Below are positions 48,036 through 58,615 of a DNA stretch of 64,000 nt, piece after piece (the stretch's first letter is position 1; every line of letters starts with the position of its first letter). The notes under the pieces are model-generated. The model searched no databases. It had not been told where the DNA came from and saw nothing but the letters and a program-made list of their open reading frames with translations. The DNA lies in the NCBI RefSeq assembly GCF_020921035.1, contig NC_063155.1, forward strand, positions 21,533,311-21,597,310, in the 5' to 3' direction. Made by a program: the position numbers and the translations under genes. The DNA is from Rhodamnia argentea (taxonomy: Eukaryota > Streptophyta > Magnoliopsida > Myrtales > Myrtaceae).

Positions 48036-49410
48036 ATGAGGTTGGAGAAGTGCTGGTTCTGTTCCTCCACCGTATACCCTGGCCATGGTATTCAGTTTGT
48101 TCGAAATGATGCTAAGGTATGTTATCGCAGCGCATACATCGAAATCTTCCTTAGGTGTACCATGGAGAACTTCTCCACTTTTTGCTGGGTTACTGCAAAT
48201 TCTGTAGATTCCTATGGAATCAGGGTATGGGTTGTTATTTGATACATTGTGGTTAGTGACATTGGTAAATTAGTTTAAGGCACAGAAAGAGAGGGATTCG
48301 AAAGACAAAAGCCTACATAGTAGTTCTAATGCCACTATCAATTCATTCATAATCGATTCTTAGATAGTTGCGGACAATCAATTAGAAAACCTAAAAAAAA
48401 AACTTTTCATCAACAACCTTCCCGGAAGATAAAACTAATCCTTTGGGGTCTCATTTTCTTTCTACCTGACAGGACAAACAAATAGGAAGGGATGTTTCTT
48501 TCATTGTATTGTTAGAATCATGCTGTCATCTTCCTTTGTGCTATTGCAACTGGCATTATGTTTTTCCTTCTTTGGATGCATTAAATGAAATTGGTGTCTG
48601 TGTGATGTTTTTGAGATTCTAGAGGGGTAGAACACTGGGAATTGGGACGCACACCCTTATTGTCTATACCCGTGCAGATATTCCGGTTTTGTAGATCCAA
48701 ATGCCACAAGAACTTTAAGATGAAGAGAAATCCTCGGAAGGTAAAATGGACCAAGGCCTATAGGCGATTACACGGAAAAGATATGACACAGGTAAATAAA
48801 TTGGTTTGATCTTTTGATGTTTCTTTGTGATCTCATTTATCAATTACTTCTTTTCTTGGCTGTACGCATGTCTTGTTTGTCTGTGCGATTAGAAAGTGTG
48901 TAGAGTATTCTGATAGACTGATCTTGGCTCTCTCTATGCTCTGTTCCTCTTCAAGGATTCAACTTTTGAATTTGAGAGGAAGAGAAATCGGCCAGAGAGG
49001 TATGATAGGAATCTGGCGGAGAACACATTGAAGGCCATTAAGAAGATAGACAAGGTTAGAGTCGATAGGGAGGCCAGGCACCACAAGAACAGGTATTAGC
49101 TCATTCCTTTTGAATTTTTCTAGAAGTAGAGTAGTTCTTGCTCTCTCTCTCTCTCTCTCTCTCTATATGTGTGTGTGTGTGTGTTCGTGTTTTGACAAGT
49201 GACAATGGAGTAATTGTGTCCCGGTTAAATGGCAGAATGAGGGGCAAGAAAGCAAAGGAGCAGAGAGAGGCAGCGAAGGAGTTGGAGCAAGGAATTCACC
49301 TGGTCAAAGCTCCATCTGTACTTCAAGAGGAGCCATCTCTCACTTTGCCCAAGATCAAGGTCAAGGTTTCTCATCAAGAATCTCAGGAAAACCGAGCTAT
49401 GGAAGAATGA
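48036..49410 (+). CDS. RLP24: Ribosome biogenesis protein RLP24 (L24e family), four exons
   Basis: Placeholder for ribosomal protein eL24 on nucleolar pre-60S particles; it is exchanged for eL24 in the cytoplasm. Exons 48036-48116, 48678-48791, 48956-49092 and 49236-49410; all introns GT-AG; 168 aa, close to plant orthologues (about 160). The L24e zinc ribbon is C6-X2-C9 and C32-X3-C36 with [10 protein letters not shown] and [20 protein letters not shown], then [18 protein letters not shown]. The C-terminal half is the RLP24-specific basic helix ([30 protein letters not shown]) that true eL24 lacks. The tail LPKIKVKV...NRAMEE is acidic and variable. The 543-nt first intron and TGGGCC/AAACCCT promoter motifs fit a ribosome-biogenesis gene. 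The start ATGAGGTTGGAGAAGTGC is the standard MRLEKC start. Confidence 0.95.
49139..49184 (+). repeat. (CT)n-(GT)n compound microsatellite in RLP24 intron 3
   Basis: About 12 CT units followed by TATAT and eight GT units, inside the intron 49093-49235 and upstream of its acceptor; length change here could affect splicing of the short intron. Confidence 0.85.
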
Positions 49411-49987
49411 TTTCATCATCAAAACCAGTTCCATATACATTTGTTTCATCATTAGGATTGAGGTCTTATCAATTTTCCCCTGTCCGGTTACTTGTAAGGG
49501 TATCATAAACTTATCTGGTTTTGGTCTGAATACTCCGATGCCCCCTCTCTCTGTGATGTCTAATGATCATGACTTAAGACCAGTGCACATTGCTGGTTCT
49601 TTTCCTTTTTGAGTTAGTATATTAATGAGACCTCCGAGGAATGTAGTATGTTCGGATTGGATGTTCATAAGTTGAAAGTGTTGGAGCCTTAATGGATACT
49701 AAAGTCTATCATTGTTTTCAATTGTTCAGTTGCATTTGTTCTCACTTCTGCTGTCGGGTGAAATATGTGAGGGTGTACATATATTACCATCAGGAGGGTA
49801 AGATTACTTGTTTGTTCCTCTTGTGGTGAGTTTTTAGTTTTTCCAAGTAAAGGTTATGACGCAGTAGATCTTCTTTTGTGGCTGGCTGCTGTATTTTGTC
49901 GCTTGTTGGAAGGAGCCAATTTATTGCTAACAATCTGATTTTCAGTGACTTTGTTGAAATTGATTCCTAAATTGAAGCCGACATTTG

Positions 49988-50402
49988 TTTACATACCTTT
50001 TTTCTCCTTGTCTTGGAAGACAGGAGGAGGTATGCAAAGAAGACTCTTTTGGCAACTTCTGGTAGTGGTGTATTTTATTAATGATACAAGCTAAATATCT
50101 TCCAAACGGTGATGGATGAACCAACTGGTTCGTGAAAGGGATTCATGGTCATTGGAAAGGAGGGAAGATGCTCACAAGGATATATCTTAAAGCAGATAAT
50201 GTTTATCTACCTTTTTGCTCCTTGTCTTGGAAGACAGCAGGTATGCAAAGAAGATTCATTTTCGGCAATTCCTGGTAGTGGTGTGTATGGTATTTAATAA
50301 GAGGCTAAATGTCTTCTGAACGGTGGTGGATGAACCTGATTGGTTGATGAGACGGATTCATGGTCATTGGAAAGGAGGGAAGATGCTCGCAAGAATGTAT
50401 CT
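49988..50402. repeat. ~200-bp diverged tandem duplication downstream of RLP24
   Basis: Copies at about 49988-50190 and 50201-50402 share CTCCTTGTCTTGGAAGACAG, GGTATGCAAAGAAGA, GGTAGTGGTG and GATTCATGGTCATTGGAAAG. The second lacks a few bases after the TGGAAGACAG block. No reading frame is conserved between them. Confidence 0.8.
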
Positions 50403-50409
50403 ATGGGGG

Positions 50410-51414
50410 TTGATTATCACAACCCCAAGAGCCGATGTTGGTCGCCGGAGGATCTGTATGGTTGAACAGTATTACTGGGATTCTAGTTTGTCTGGCAGTT
50501 CCCTTGACACTTTCTGTCGACTCATGGAGTGCTGTGGTCATGACTTAGGAAACCTGAAGTTGCAAAGGTAGGAATTTCTGTGAGTCTATGGTGCAAGAGG
50601 CTGCTCAATTATTGAAGTTGTATATCTTAAGCTACCTGTTTAGATCATCATCCATTCATGAGAGGTGTAACTGTGAGAAGCTCAAAATCTGTAAAGACTA
50701 TATGAAGGATGGAACTCGAATTAGCTCGACATGATTCCACCGTAGTAGCAAATTATTGAGGTGGGAGAGGATGCAAGACTCTTCAGACGGTGGAACCATG
50801 TGCTTTGCCTTTCACATTTCCCAAATTGATTGGCATCCTCGTTTTGCTGGTGGACCAGATTGGCCTTACAAAATTGATGTCGACAGAAAGTAAACTCACG
50901 ATGGAGGGTAATCGTACTGCCTTAGCTTTTTAGCATGTGTCTCTCATCTCATGGTGTGTTGTCTTTAGCTGAAAGCTGGATTCTTTGTTTGGCCATGGAG
51001 TTTCTTGTTCTGCAGAAACCCCTTGTTATGGGGATTGAGGTTGACAAATTTACAGCTTGACAGAGCAGAATTGGCTCCAGTTTTTTTCCACTCTCAAGCT
51101 TTCTAATGAATTTTTAGTTGGAGAGCTTCATGTGCAAAATGGAAGTGGAATTCTAATTTGGTCGAGTATTTTTGTCATCTTGCTCGTGGCAGCGTCTGTT
51201 ACCGTGTTCGTTTTGCCTGCTCTTTTTAAAGAGTATTCTGTGTCGTTCGATTTAGGACTTAATTTCAGGAAAATTGTTTAGAAAGTCCTAAATCTATTGT
51301 GTATTTTTCAATCCAAGCCGAAGTATTTTAATTTTGTCAATTGAGTCCTAAATTTTTTTGCGTTTTATCAATTGAGTTTATTCTGTCAATTTTGATCGAA
51401 AATCGGTGACTTGG
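50410..51414. other. Intergenic, no gene recognised
   Basis: Only short frames. Near 51285-51410 the words GTCCTAAATCTATTGTG and TTTTGTCAATTGAGTCC are one arm of a long-TIR MITE like 8521-8943. The other arm is not seen nearby, apparently lost or separated by the hAT insertion at 51423. Confidence 0.45.
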
Positions 51415-51422
51415 ATGCCGGC

Positions 51423-52193
51423 TAGACCTATCATCGGGTGAATTGGGTCGGGTTATAAATGGTCCAATCCAAATTGATCCATTTATGCACAGTACAAATT
51501 TCTTGAACCATACCCGACCCATATAACTAAAACACTTTTATATTTAATCCAATATAAGATTATTTATTTCTTATAAATTTTTGAAAAAAATATATTGCTA
51601 ATTGTGGACAATTTTTATAATTTAATTTTTTTTATTTTTGTTTCTTTTAAAAGTTATGATTATTTTTTTATCTGAATTTTAATTTATTTTTATTCTTTTT
51701 ATATTTTTCTTTTTTCTTTTCTTTTCCTTCTACCTCCTCCCTCCACCGTTGCCGTGCCTCGACAACCGGCCACCAACGCAACCGATCTTGGCGAGCTTGA
51801 GCTCGCCCGACGTTGATCTAGGCAAGCACGAGCTCGGCAACCTCGATGAGCACAATTCTGAGCAAGATCTAGGCGAGGACGAGCTCGCCAAGGTTGGCGA
51901 GCTCAATTCTTGGCCTATCCAGGCAAGCATGAACCTGTCGGCAAGTAGAGGTAGGATGAAAAAAATAATAATAATGAAAAATCGAAAATTTTAAAATATT
52001 CAGGAAATCTATTTATGACTCACATAAGATAATTACATTATCTAAAAAAAAAAGGATAGTTATATTAGCTAACCCTTTTATAATCTCTTTAAATCTCGTT
52101 TATGACCCATTAAGTTTCTAAGTAACCCATTTATGACCCACCACTAGTAAGTATGGGTTAGATAAGAGTTCCAAATCAATTTTGCCATCTCTA
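51423..52193. mobile_element. hAT-like MITE, 771 bp, with perfect 8-bp target-site duplication
   Basis: Flanked by ATGCCGGC on both sides (51415-51422 and 52194-52201). Ends TAGACCTATCA and (reverse complement) TAGAGATGGCA. Subterminal AACCCATTTATGACCC repeats and a GC-rich core with GGCGAGCTTGAGCTCGCC-like words (51760-51920) mirror the copy at 21096-21954. It is inserted in an older long-TIR MITE fragment. Confidence 0.85.
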
Positions 52194-52201
52194 ATGCCGG
52201 C

Positions 52202-53628
52202 TGTTCTACGTGGTACATCCGGCTCTGATGTGGACAAAACTTAATAGTTTAAGCAATCTTGCTGAAAATCGGAATTCCCCGGAATGGATCATCTGCTACT
52301 AATCTTTGGAGTATGAGAAAACGTTCTTGATGCGCAAATCCTGCCATGTCCATGGTCTGGTTATTTCTTGTAAGCATGAGTAATGCTCTGAGTGTGTGCA
52401 AATCTTCCTATCCTTAGCACGACAGCATTATTTTGTTGTTGATTAGAAGTTTGATGGAAGCTGTCTTAAGAGGGACGGGGTAACACCTCTAATGACGTAA
52501 CGAACTGATGCAAGTAAGACCTGGAGAATTTGCTGTGTCGCCTTCACAAAATCAATTTCTGTCTTCTTTTAACAGCAAGAAGCAACCAGGCAAGAAACTT
52601 TCTTGGCTTTTGGGAATTGATATAGTATCTTCGACTTGCAAGGTTCAATAATGATCGTGCAAAGCCCAGGATTAGTTTAATCCCTCTCTGTTAAACAAGA
52701 GGTTATGGCTTGGGGGAAACTGAGCTGCACATGCCTCTGGCTGATGAGATGTCAATTCCCATTTTCTTAAATGGATTCAGCACCTCGTGGGATTATTAAT
52801 GAAGCCAAATGGGGTGTTGCAGGAAGAAGACAGAACAGTGAAACGAGGAGAGAATTGGAAGCAGATGGATTTTTTTTTTCTTTTGAATTTTTGAATTTTC
52901 GCTTCCATTTTTTCTTGGGGTGTTTTAATAAATAGTAGTATTGTGCTTGCGTGAAGTTGTTGCGTACGACCATTCAAAGTAGCGAGCAACTTGCGTCCAA
53001 ATCTTGCCTTTGCACCCCTAAACGCGACCTTGATTTCAGCGAATTGTCCTTGGGTCAAGGAGCGATCAAAATAGGTTTTTCCACCTTGAATCAATTGCTG
53101 GTCCTGTGTCCTTTTGGAGTTTCTTGGTCTTTACAGAACGCTATTGGCTGCTGAATCCGTCTGCATATCGGTTTGTAGTACTAGACGGTGACCCTTCGGG
53201 ACCCTCTTGTTCATGAGCTCTGAGCTTGCGAATCGAGATCATCATCAGAATCTTTTGCTGAGTCTTTGCAGCTTCTGATCATGGCTACCAAAACCGTTGG
53301 CCGAGACCGTTTGCCGGAGATTTTTCCGGATAATTATTCTGACTTTCCAAGTCGCCGCATTGATGACATAATATGTTCCTTATTTTACGTGGAGAGTTGC
53401 ACCATCCATGACATAATCCCTATTCTTTTATGCAGCATAAACAGTAGAGTCGCAGTTAAGCGAACCCATTTATTAAGTTAGCTCTTATCTATGAGCTGTC
53501 TTACTTACCCCTCGGCGAATTTCTTTAATTTGGTGTGTTAGTGGGTCGTTTTTTGAGATTCTTACGGGCACGTTCGCGAAGTTTTCCTTAAGAAAATCAA
53601 TACAAAAGAGAAGTAAAAAGACCGAAAG
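52202..53628. other. Intergenic, no gene recognised
   Basis: A frame at 53281 (MATKTVGRDRLPEIF...) looks weakly protein-like but has no good donor site in reach and no family I know. It may be leader sequence of the small gene that follows. Confidence 0.35.
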
Positions 53629-53940
53629 ATGCTTCTTGGGTCAGTTTGGGGTTTTGTGAAGAATTTCTTGTATCGGTTAAGAGCACATGAAGAGAAGACT
53701 TTCTTGGTGAGGGGGGTTTCGTTTCCTTGATCATTTGTTGCTCTCACATTTTATGGTATGGTCAGAACATTTGGCGGCCGGCATTTGATTAAGCCACCCT
53801 TTTCGTTTTTATCATATGCCCAGAAAAAGGAGAAGGGAAAAATCAAAGATGCTGATGATAAAGCAATGAAAGATTTGGAGTCCATACTCTCCAGATCAAG
53901 ACTCCCAACAAGAATAAAGCCATATCGACGAGTTGTATGA
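53629..53940 (+). CDS. Proposed small two-exon gene, 64 aa, unknown function
   Basis: Exon 1 (53629-53706) encodes MLLGSVWGFVKNFLYRLRAH plus EEKTFL and ends TTG|GTGAGG. Exon 2 (53824-53940) starts after TATGCCCAG and encodes KKEKGKIKDADDKAM, then KDLESILSRSRLPTRIKPYR and RVV, with stop TGA. Both exons are in phase 0 and the 117-nt intron has strong borders. The first part is an amphipathic, partly hydrophobic helix (SVWGFVKNFLYRL); the second is very basic (Lys/Arg-rich, predicted high pI). I do not recognise a family. The reason to believe it is coding is the good donor and acceptor in matching phase plus a protein-like composition. Upstream exons cannot be excluded. Confidence 0.5.
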
Positions 53941-54714
53941 ATTTCTGAAACATGTCGCTCTGCATTGTGTCTGCTTCAATGGTTTTACTAGGAAATGCAT
54001 TTCACGACATCATGCTCTTACTTTTGTTCCTTTTTCTTTCCCCCTTGTCTTTTAAGATGGTTGGTGCTCTGCTCTGCTTTTTTTAAGGTATCCTTATGTG
54101 CTTCTCAATTCCTAGTTCTGGTCTCTATTGCTCATAAATTTGAAGGAAGTACCATCTGCCGCAGAATCTAGATAAGATGGTAAAATTGACTGATACAACT
54201 TTCAAGAACAGTTCAATAAATCGAATTTCTCGTGGATATTTTTTTTTTCCCTGGTGGGACATAAGATCAATTTGCCTCAGTCCACTACATGCTTTCCCAC
54301 TTTTTTTTTTTTCCATTTTTAGCAGATTCAGTGTCTTTCTGATTTTGGACTACGTACTTGGTCATAATTATGGAACGTCGTCCCGAAAGACCGGACCTTC
54401 TGGGGGTCCATATCCTTTAAAGCATGCCTGCTAACCTTCACTGATTTTGTGCCAAAAGGAGTAATATTGGGCTCCTGTGTCATTTTCTCCTGTCCATTTC
54501 TTCATTCAAAGTTGAAACCTTTCTAAATGGTGCTTCCACATACATTTCTTGGTCAGTGATGAACATTATAATGAAAAGCTCACCCTTTCAGTCCACTTGT
54601 TCATCAACCAGTCCTTACCTTTCAAATCCATACGATTTTGTTGTTTTGCTTCGTTGCAAATTTAATTTCTGCCGAACATCTCTAATCGTCAATTTGGTGC
54701 AAATTGCGTAAAAA
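53941..54714. other. 3' flank of the small gene
   Basis: T-rich, probably 3' UTR and intergenic DNA. No coding feature seen. Confidence 0.35.
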
Positions 54715-54957
54715 CTAAAAATCATCATCTTGAACAGCTTCAGTTGGGCTGGTCACTGCTGACACAAGTTTATTCACTGTCAAGAAAAGGGTGATGTGAG
54801 AAATCCCTAATAGGAGCACATCATTCTTTGCCCTGGTGTAAATGTTCCTCTCCCCAACTGAAACCTCCATGATTTTTTGAGCAAGGGGTGGAGCTGCACC
54901 AATTAAAATAGTCACACTATTTTCCCATCCTATCTTCAAATTTCTAACTCTTAACAA
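54715..54957 (-). pseudogene. Orphan coding-like segment (possible terminal exon or relic)
   Basis: Up to 80 codons open on the minus strand, ending in TAG. The text is protein-like: GWENSVTILIGAAPPLAQKI, MEVSVGERNIYTRAKNDVLL, a hydrophobic LLLGISHITLFLTV that could be a membrane segment, and an acidic end EAVQDDDF. A stop lies shortly upstream in frame and no ATG opens it. An acceptor-like CATTGTTAAG or TTTGAAG could mark an exon start, but I found no upstream exon. I do not recognise the family; it may be a decayed gene copy. Confidence 0.3.
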
Positions 54958-55603
54958 TGGGGATCAAAAGGGAAAAAGGGTACAAAAGCAGAAGATAAAG
55001 AGAAATTTTTCTGGCCCTCAAAACTTTATGGCTTGCTTTTAATCATAAGGTGTGTTGGGTAGTAGGGTTGGTGGGTATGCAGAAAATTTATTTTGTGGGG
55101 TCAACTGACTTCACTGTGATCATCCCAAAGAAAAGAGAAAAGACTTCTAGACATCAAATTTATCCAAACAGGCACTCATCAACCCCAATCATATCACCAC
55201 CTCTCTGTCTGATTCTCACCACAAGAATGTTTCCTCTCTTTATCTTGCTGCAAGTTGCAGACTCTCAAGTTATAACTAACCCAGGATCTCGGAAAATCAG
55301 AGGAATAATCAACTTAATGAAAGAAAGAAAATTTCCCTCGACCTCTCTCCTGTAATCAATACACATTAACACTCTCAAGGGGTAAGGAATTGAATATTAC
55401 CATTGCCATATGATTCATGATGCTGGACTTCAGACCAGGTCCAAACTTCCTTAACTATAATATAAGTTGTTGATGTCTCAGATGATCTACTATAATATAA
55501 GTTGTTGATATCTCAGATGATCTGGCAGGAAATAGTAAAGAAAGAGGCTTCTCATTCCTGTTAAGCCTTCTATTCTGTTCTTTAAGTCAATAGGAAAATA
55601 TAA

Positions 55604-55606
<3 letters not shown>

Positions 55607-55646
<40 letters not shown>
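55607..55646. repeat. (AG)n microsatellite
   Basis: About 20 AG units roughly 250 bp upstream of the DUF868 start codon, in its promoter or 5' UTR. Confidence 0.95.
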
Positions 55647-55648
<2 letters not shown>

Positions 55649-55896
55649 CCTAATAAATACATAGTGGCCCTGTCAGAAACCTGAATTTCTGGCCTTCCTT
55701 CTTGCTTATCTTCAGACTCCCATCCATATTTCCTCTTTTGAAAAATTAAAGACAAGCCCAGACAGTTCAAAATCGCCTAGCTTGTCCAGCCTTCAATCTC
55801 TCTCTGGGTCCAAAACAACAAGTGATCAAGGAAGAGACTATTTTGCAGTTTCCATTTGTCCTGACCCTGTTTCTCACTTTTTTTTTCCCTCCTGAG

Positions 55897-56799
55897 ATGA
55901 GAGATATAGTTTCTTGCTTCAGTGAGAATGCAGTAGGAGTGTCTCCATCTACTTGCTCCAGCTATTCCAACAATGCCTGCATCTCCCCAACTCTGATCCC
56001 TTCAGTCAGAAATGCAGTCATTTGTCTATACAAAACCACCCTCTCATCACAAAAACACCTCCTCATCACAGTCGCTTGGAGCAGAAGTCACATGGGTCAA
56101 GGCCTAACCGTGACCATTGGCGATGACCCGTCTGCATCATTCAAGCTGCTCAACACCAATTCTCGGTTCGTCAGGAAAAAGAAGGGCAACAAAGTGATTG
56201 AATCTGCGAATTTGCACATCGAAGTGTTCTGGGATCTCTCTAATGCCAAGTACGATAGCGGACCAGAGCCTGTCGAAGAGTTCTATGTGCTTGTCATGAT
56301 CGACGCAGAATTAGGTCTTTTCCTCGGCGATATGGCTGAAGAAGCCGTGGCAAAGAAGTTCAAGACCGGTAATTTGGCTGCCAAATTCTCTCTCGTTTCG
56401 AGGAGAGAGCACTGTTCTGGCAATACCCTTTACAGCACAAAGGCTCAGTTTAGCGATACTGGGATTGTACACGACATTTTAATCCGCTGCAGCAGCGAAA
56501 ACGAAGGGTTTAGGCATCCGGGGTTGAGCGTTTACATCGATAAGAAGATGGTGATGAGAGTTAAGAGGTTGCAGTGGAATTTCAGAGGAAACCAGACGAT
56601 CTTCACAGATGGTTTGCTGGTGGATTTGATGTGGGATGTGCACGATTGGTTCTTCAATCCAGCATCCGGTTACGCGGTGTTCATGTTTAGGACAAGGAGC
56701 GGATTTGATAGCAGATTGTGGTTGGAAGAGAAGATGGACCAGAAAGATCAAGATAGGATTGAATTCTCCTTGTTGATTTATGCAAGTAAGAGTCCATGA
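55897..56799 (+). CDS. DUF868 family protein, intronless
   Basis: 300 aa, the usual length of this plant-only family (PF05910), whose function is unknown. Recognisable parts in order: N-terminal FSENAVGVS and SPSVRNAVICLYKT-like block (here IPSVRNAVICLYKTTLSSQK), LLITVAWSRSHMGQGLTVTI, FWDLSNAKYDSGPEPVEEFY, VLVMIDAELGLFLGDM, SLVSRREHCSGNTLYSTKAQ, LSVYIDKKMVMRVKRLQWNF, RGNQTIFTDGLLVDLMWDVH and the closing GYAVFMFRTRSGFDSRLW with a serine/lysine end. I took ATG 55897; the frame is open a little further upstream but without ATG. No transmembrane segment or signal peptide stands out. A (GA)n tract lies upstream. Confidence 0.9.
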   Translation: MRDIVSCFSENAVGVSPSTCSSYSNNACISPTLIPSVRNAVICLYKTTLSSQKHLLITVAWSRSHMGQGLTVTIGDDPSASFKLLNTNSRFVRKKKGNKVIESANLHIEVFWDLSNAKYDSGPEPVEEFYVLVMIDAELGLFLGDMAEEAVAKKFKTGNLAAKFSLVSRREHCSGNTLYSTKAQFSDTGIVHDILIRCSSENEGFRHPGLSVYIDKKMVMRVKRLQWNFRGNQTIFTDGLLVDLMWDVHDWFFNPASGYAVFMFRTRSGFDSRLWLEEKMDQKDQDRIEFSLLIYASKSP

Positions 56800-57831
56800 A
56801 AGATTGAATTTTAGCTGAAAACGTATACTGGTTTTTATTTGGCTCTTCTCTATTCCGATGTCTATAGATTTTTACATTTGATTTTCTCTGTTTCTTGAAA
56901 GAAATCGTACTTTCTGATTCTTTCCGTCATACAAAGCTGGAAATGACTTGGGAAGAGAACTCAAAATTTTTGGAGCTGTGAGAAAATTAAGTAAATTGCT
57001 GGTGAAATGATTAGAAGGTTATGCTCATCTCTTGTCAAGCACTGCAAAAAATAGGAATCTGATTGAGCTGATCTAGTACTGCTGGTTATTGTCTTGTTAG
57101 AATCCCAGTAAAAATTGTGAAGTAGTGCGATTGCATCAAATTCCGAAGCACCGAAATGGCAAAGCCAACCGAAAAATCGCCAAAAATCTTTGAGGATTCC
57201 TGGAAGATCTCAGTGCATGCTCACTGAAAAGGCTGGGGCTTTTAGAAAGATTAGTGTTCATCACCTCGCTTGGTCATTCTGTCAGGTTGACCCTCCAAAT
57301 GAGAATCTGCAAAAAGTTACTCGAAGCACTTCCTCTTCCTGGGTTGATTGACTTCTTCTGGGAGGAGACTTTCGGAAGAAGAGCATAAATTGCGTAATCT
57401 GCGAAACTGAAGGCATTTCTTGACTAGGTAGCAGAACTTCCCTTTCCCTTCACAGTTCATCCCTTCTTCGCGGCTCCCCTACTTCTCTTTACCGACTTCC
57501 AGAACCCACCTTCACAACGCTTCGGTAACTTCACCTGCAGCGGTTCGAGCTCTGGCCGTGACCGTGAATGAGCAGAGGTTGAACTCTTTATAGATTCAAT
57601 GGAAACCGGACTCTTGAATGGCATATTAACTGAGATCAGCACTTTCTTTTGGCATTCTAATAGGATTCCTGAATGGACGAGCTATCTGCTGAGATCACTA
57701 ACTAGGCATAGGCTGTCTCTTATTCAAGACTCTTAGCAGCCTGCTTTCATCCGCTCGAATGCTCAAGTCAATGGACTGTAGAAGCTCCCTTTGTGCTGGT
57801 AATCAAGCATTTGAATTAGAATATTTCCTTA
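56800..57831. other. 3' flank of DUF868 gene, intergenic
   Basis: No gene or repeat recognised; moderately AT-rich unique sequence. Confidence 0.35.
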
Positions 57832-57839
57832 GGCCCAAG

Positions 57840-58058
57840 TAGATATGGCCAAATGGAACCGTGGGCCCGGAACCGGCCCGTTGACTGGGCCCAAGGTTCC
57901 GACCCTTTTTTTTTTTTTAAAAAAGAGGGGAGGCCCAGGGGGAAAAAGCCGTTGGGCTCGGGAACTGGAACCAGAACCGCCGGTTACACCTTTTTGTGGA
58001 ACCGAAATTGTTGGTTCCTGAACCGGAACCGGCTGTTCGGCCGAATTGGCCATGTCTA
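57840..58058. mobile_element. Small hAT-like MITE, 219 bp, perfect 8-bp target-site duplication
   Basis: Flanked by GGCCCAAG on both sides (57832-57839 and 58059-58066). Ends TAGATATGGCCAAATGGA and (reverse complement) TAGACATGGCCAATTCGG. The inside is rich in GGAACCGG words, as in the element at 108-661. Confidence 0.9.
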
Positions 58059-58379
58059 GGCCCAAGTACCTGTGATATCAATCAGGTGATGCACTTGCTA
58101 GTCATGTCTGGCACTCCTAAAGTTGCTCGAAAAGGATATTGAGAAGACAGAGAACGGTAGGCCGGTAAATTACTGAGGTCACTTTGTAGCCCCCAACTTT
58201 GTGGATGTCTCGTCACTTTCAAAGAGCTGGGGAAGCATATATGGCAAGGGTAATATCCAAATGATCTCTTGAAGCAGCAAAATTGGTCAATCACAAGTAG
58301 AAAACTGTAAAATGCCCGTCTCGGGAAATTCGCATCACGTATGTAGGGGACAAATACACTCACATGATCTCTGAATTTT

Positions 58380-58615
58380 GGCCAAACGTATACTGTCGTC
58401 CCCGAACTTTTAATTCGTTCAATGTGATCCCTAAACTTTTGATAAATGTTCAATTTAGTACCTAGATTACATGAAAATGTCCAACGTTATCATAAATGAC
58501 TACATGTAATATTTTCATATGGTCCAATGACTGAATTGAACATGTTGCGAAAATTGAGAGATTACGTAGAAACAAATTAAAAGTCCGGTAGCGATATTAT
58601 GCATCGAGACAAAAT
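58380..58615. mobile_element. Palindromic MITE relic
   Basis: ATGTTCAATTTAGTACC...ACATGAAAATGTCC and ATATTTTCATATGGTCCAAT...AATTGAACAT are inverted copies around 58495. Outer arms CCCCGAACTTTTAATTCG and AATTAAAAGTCCGG also pair. A relative lies at 29395-29530. Borders approximate. Confidence 0.5.

Noticed and set aside
53758-53940. Reading the small gene as one exon from ATG 53758
   Set aside because: The first 22 codons would lie in what is clearly an intron with a strong acceptor at 53821-53823; the spliced model with exon 1 at 53629 has matching phase and a better composition.
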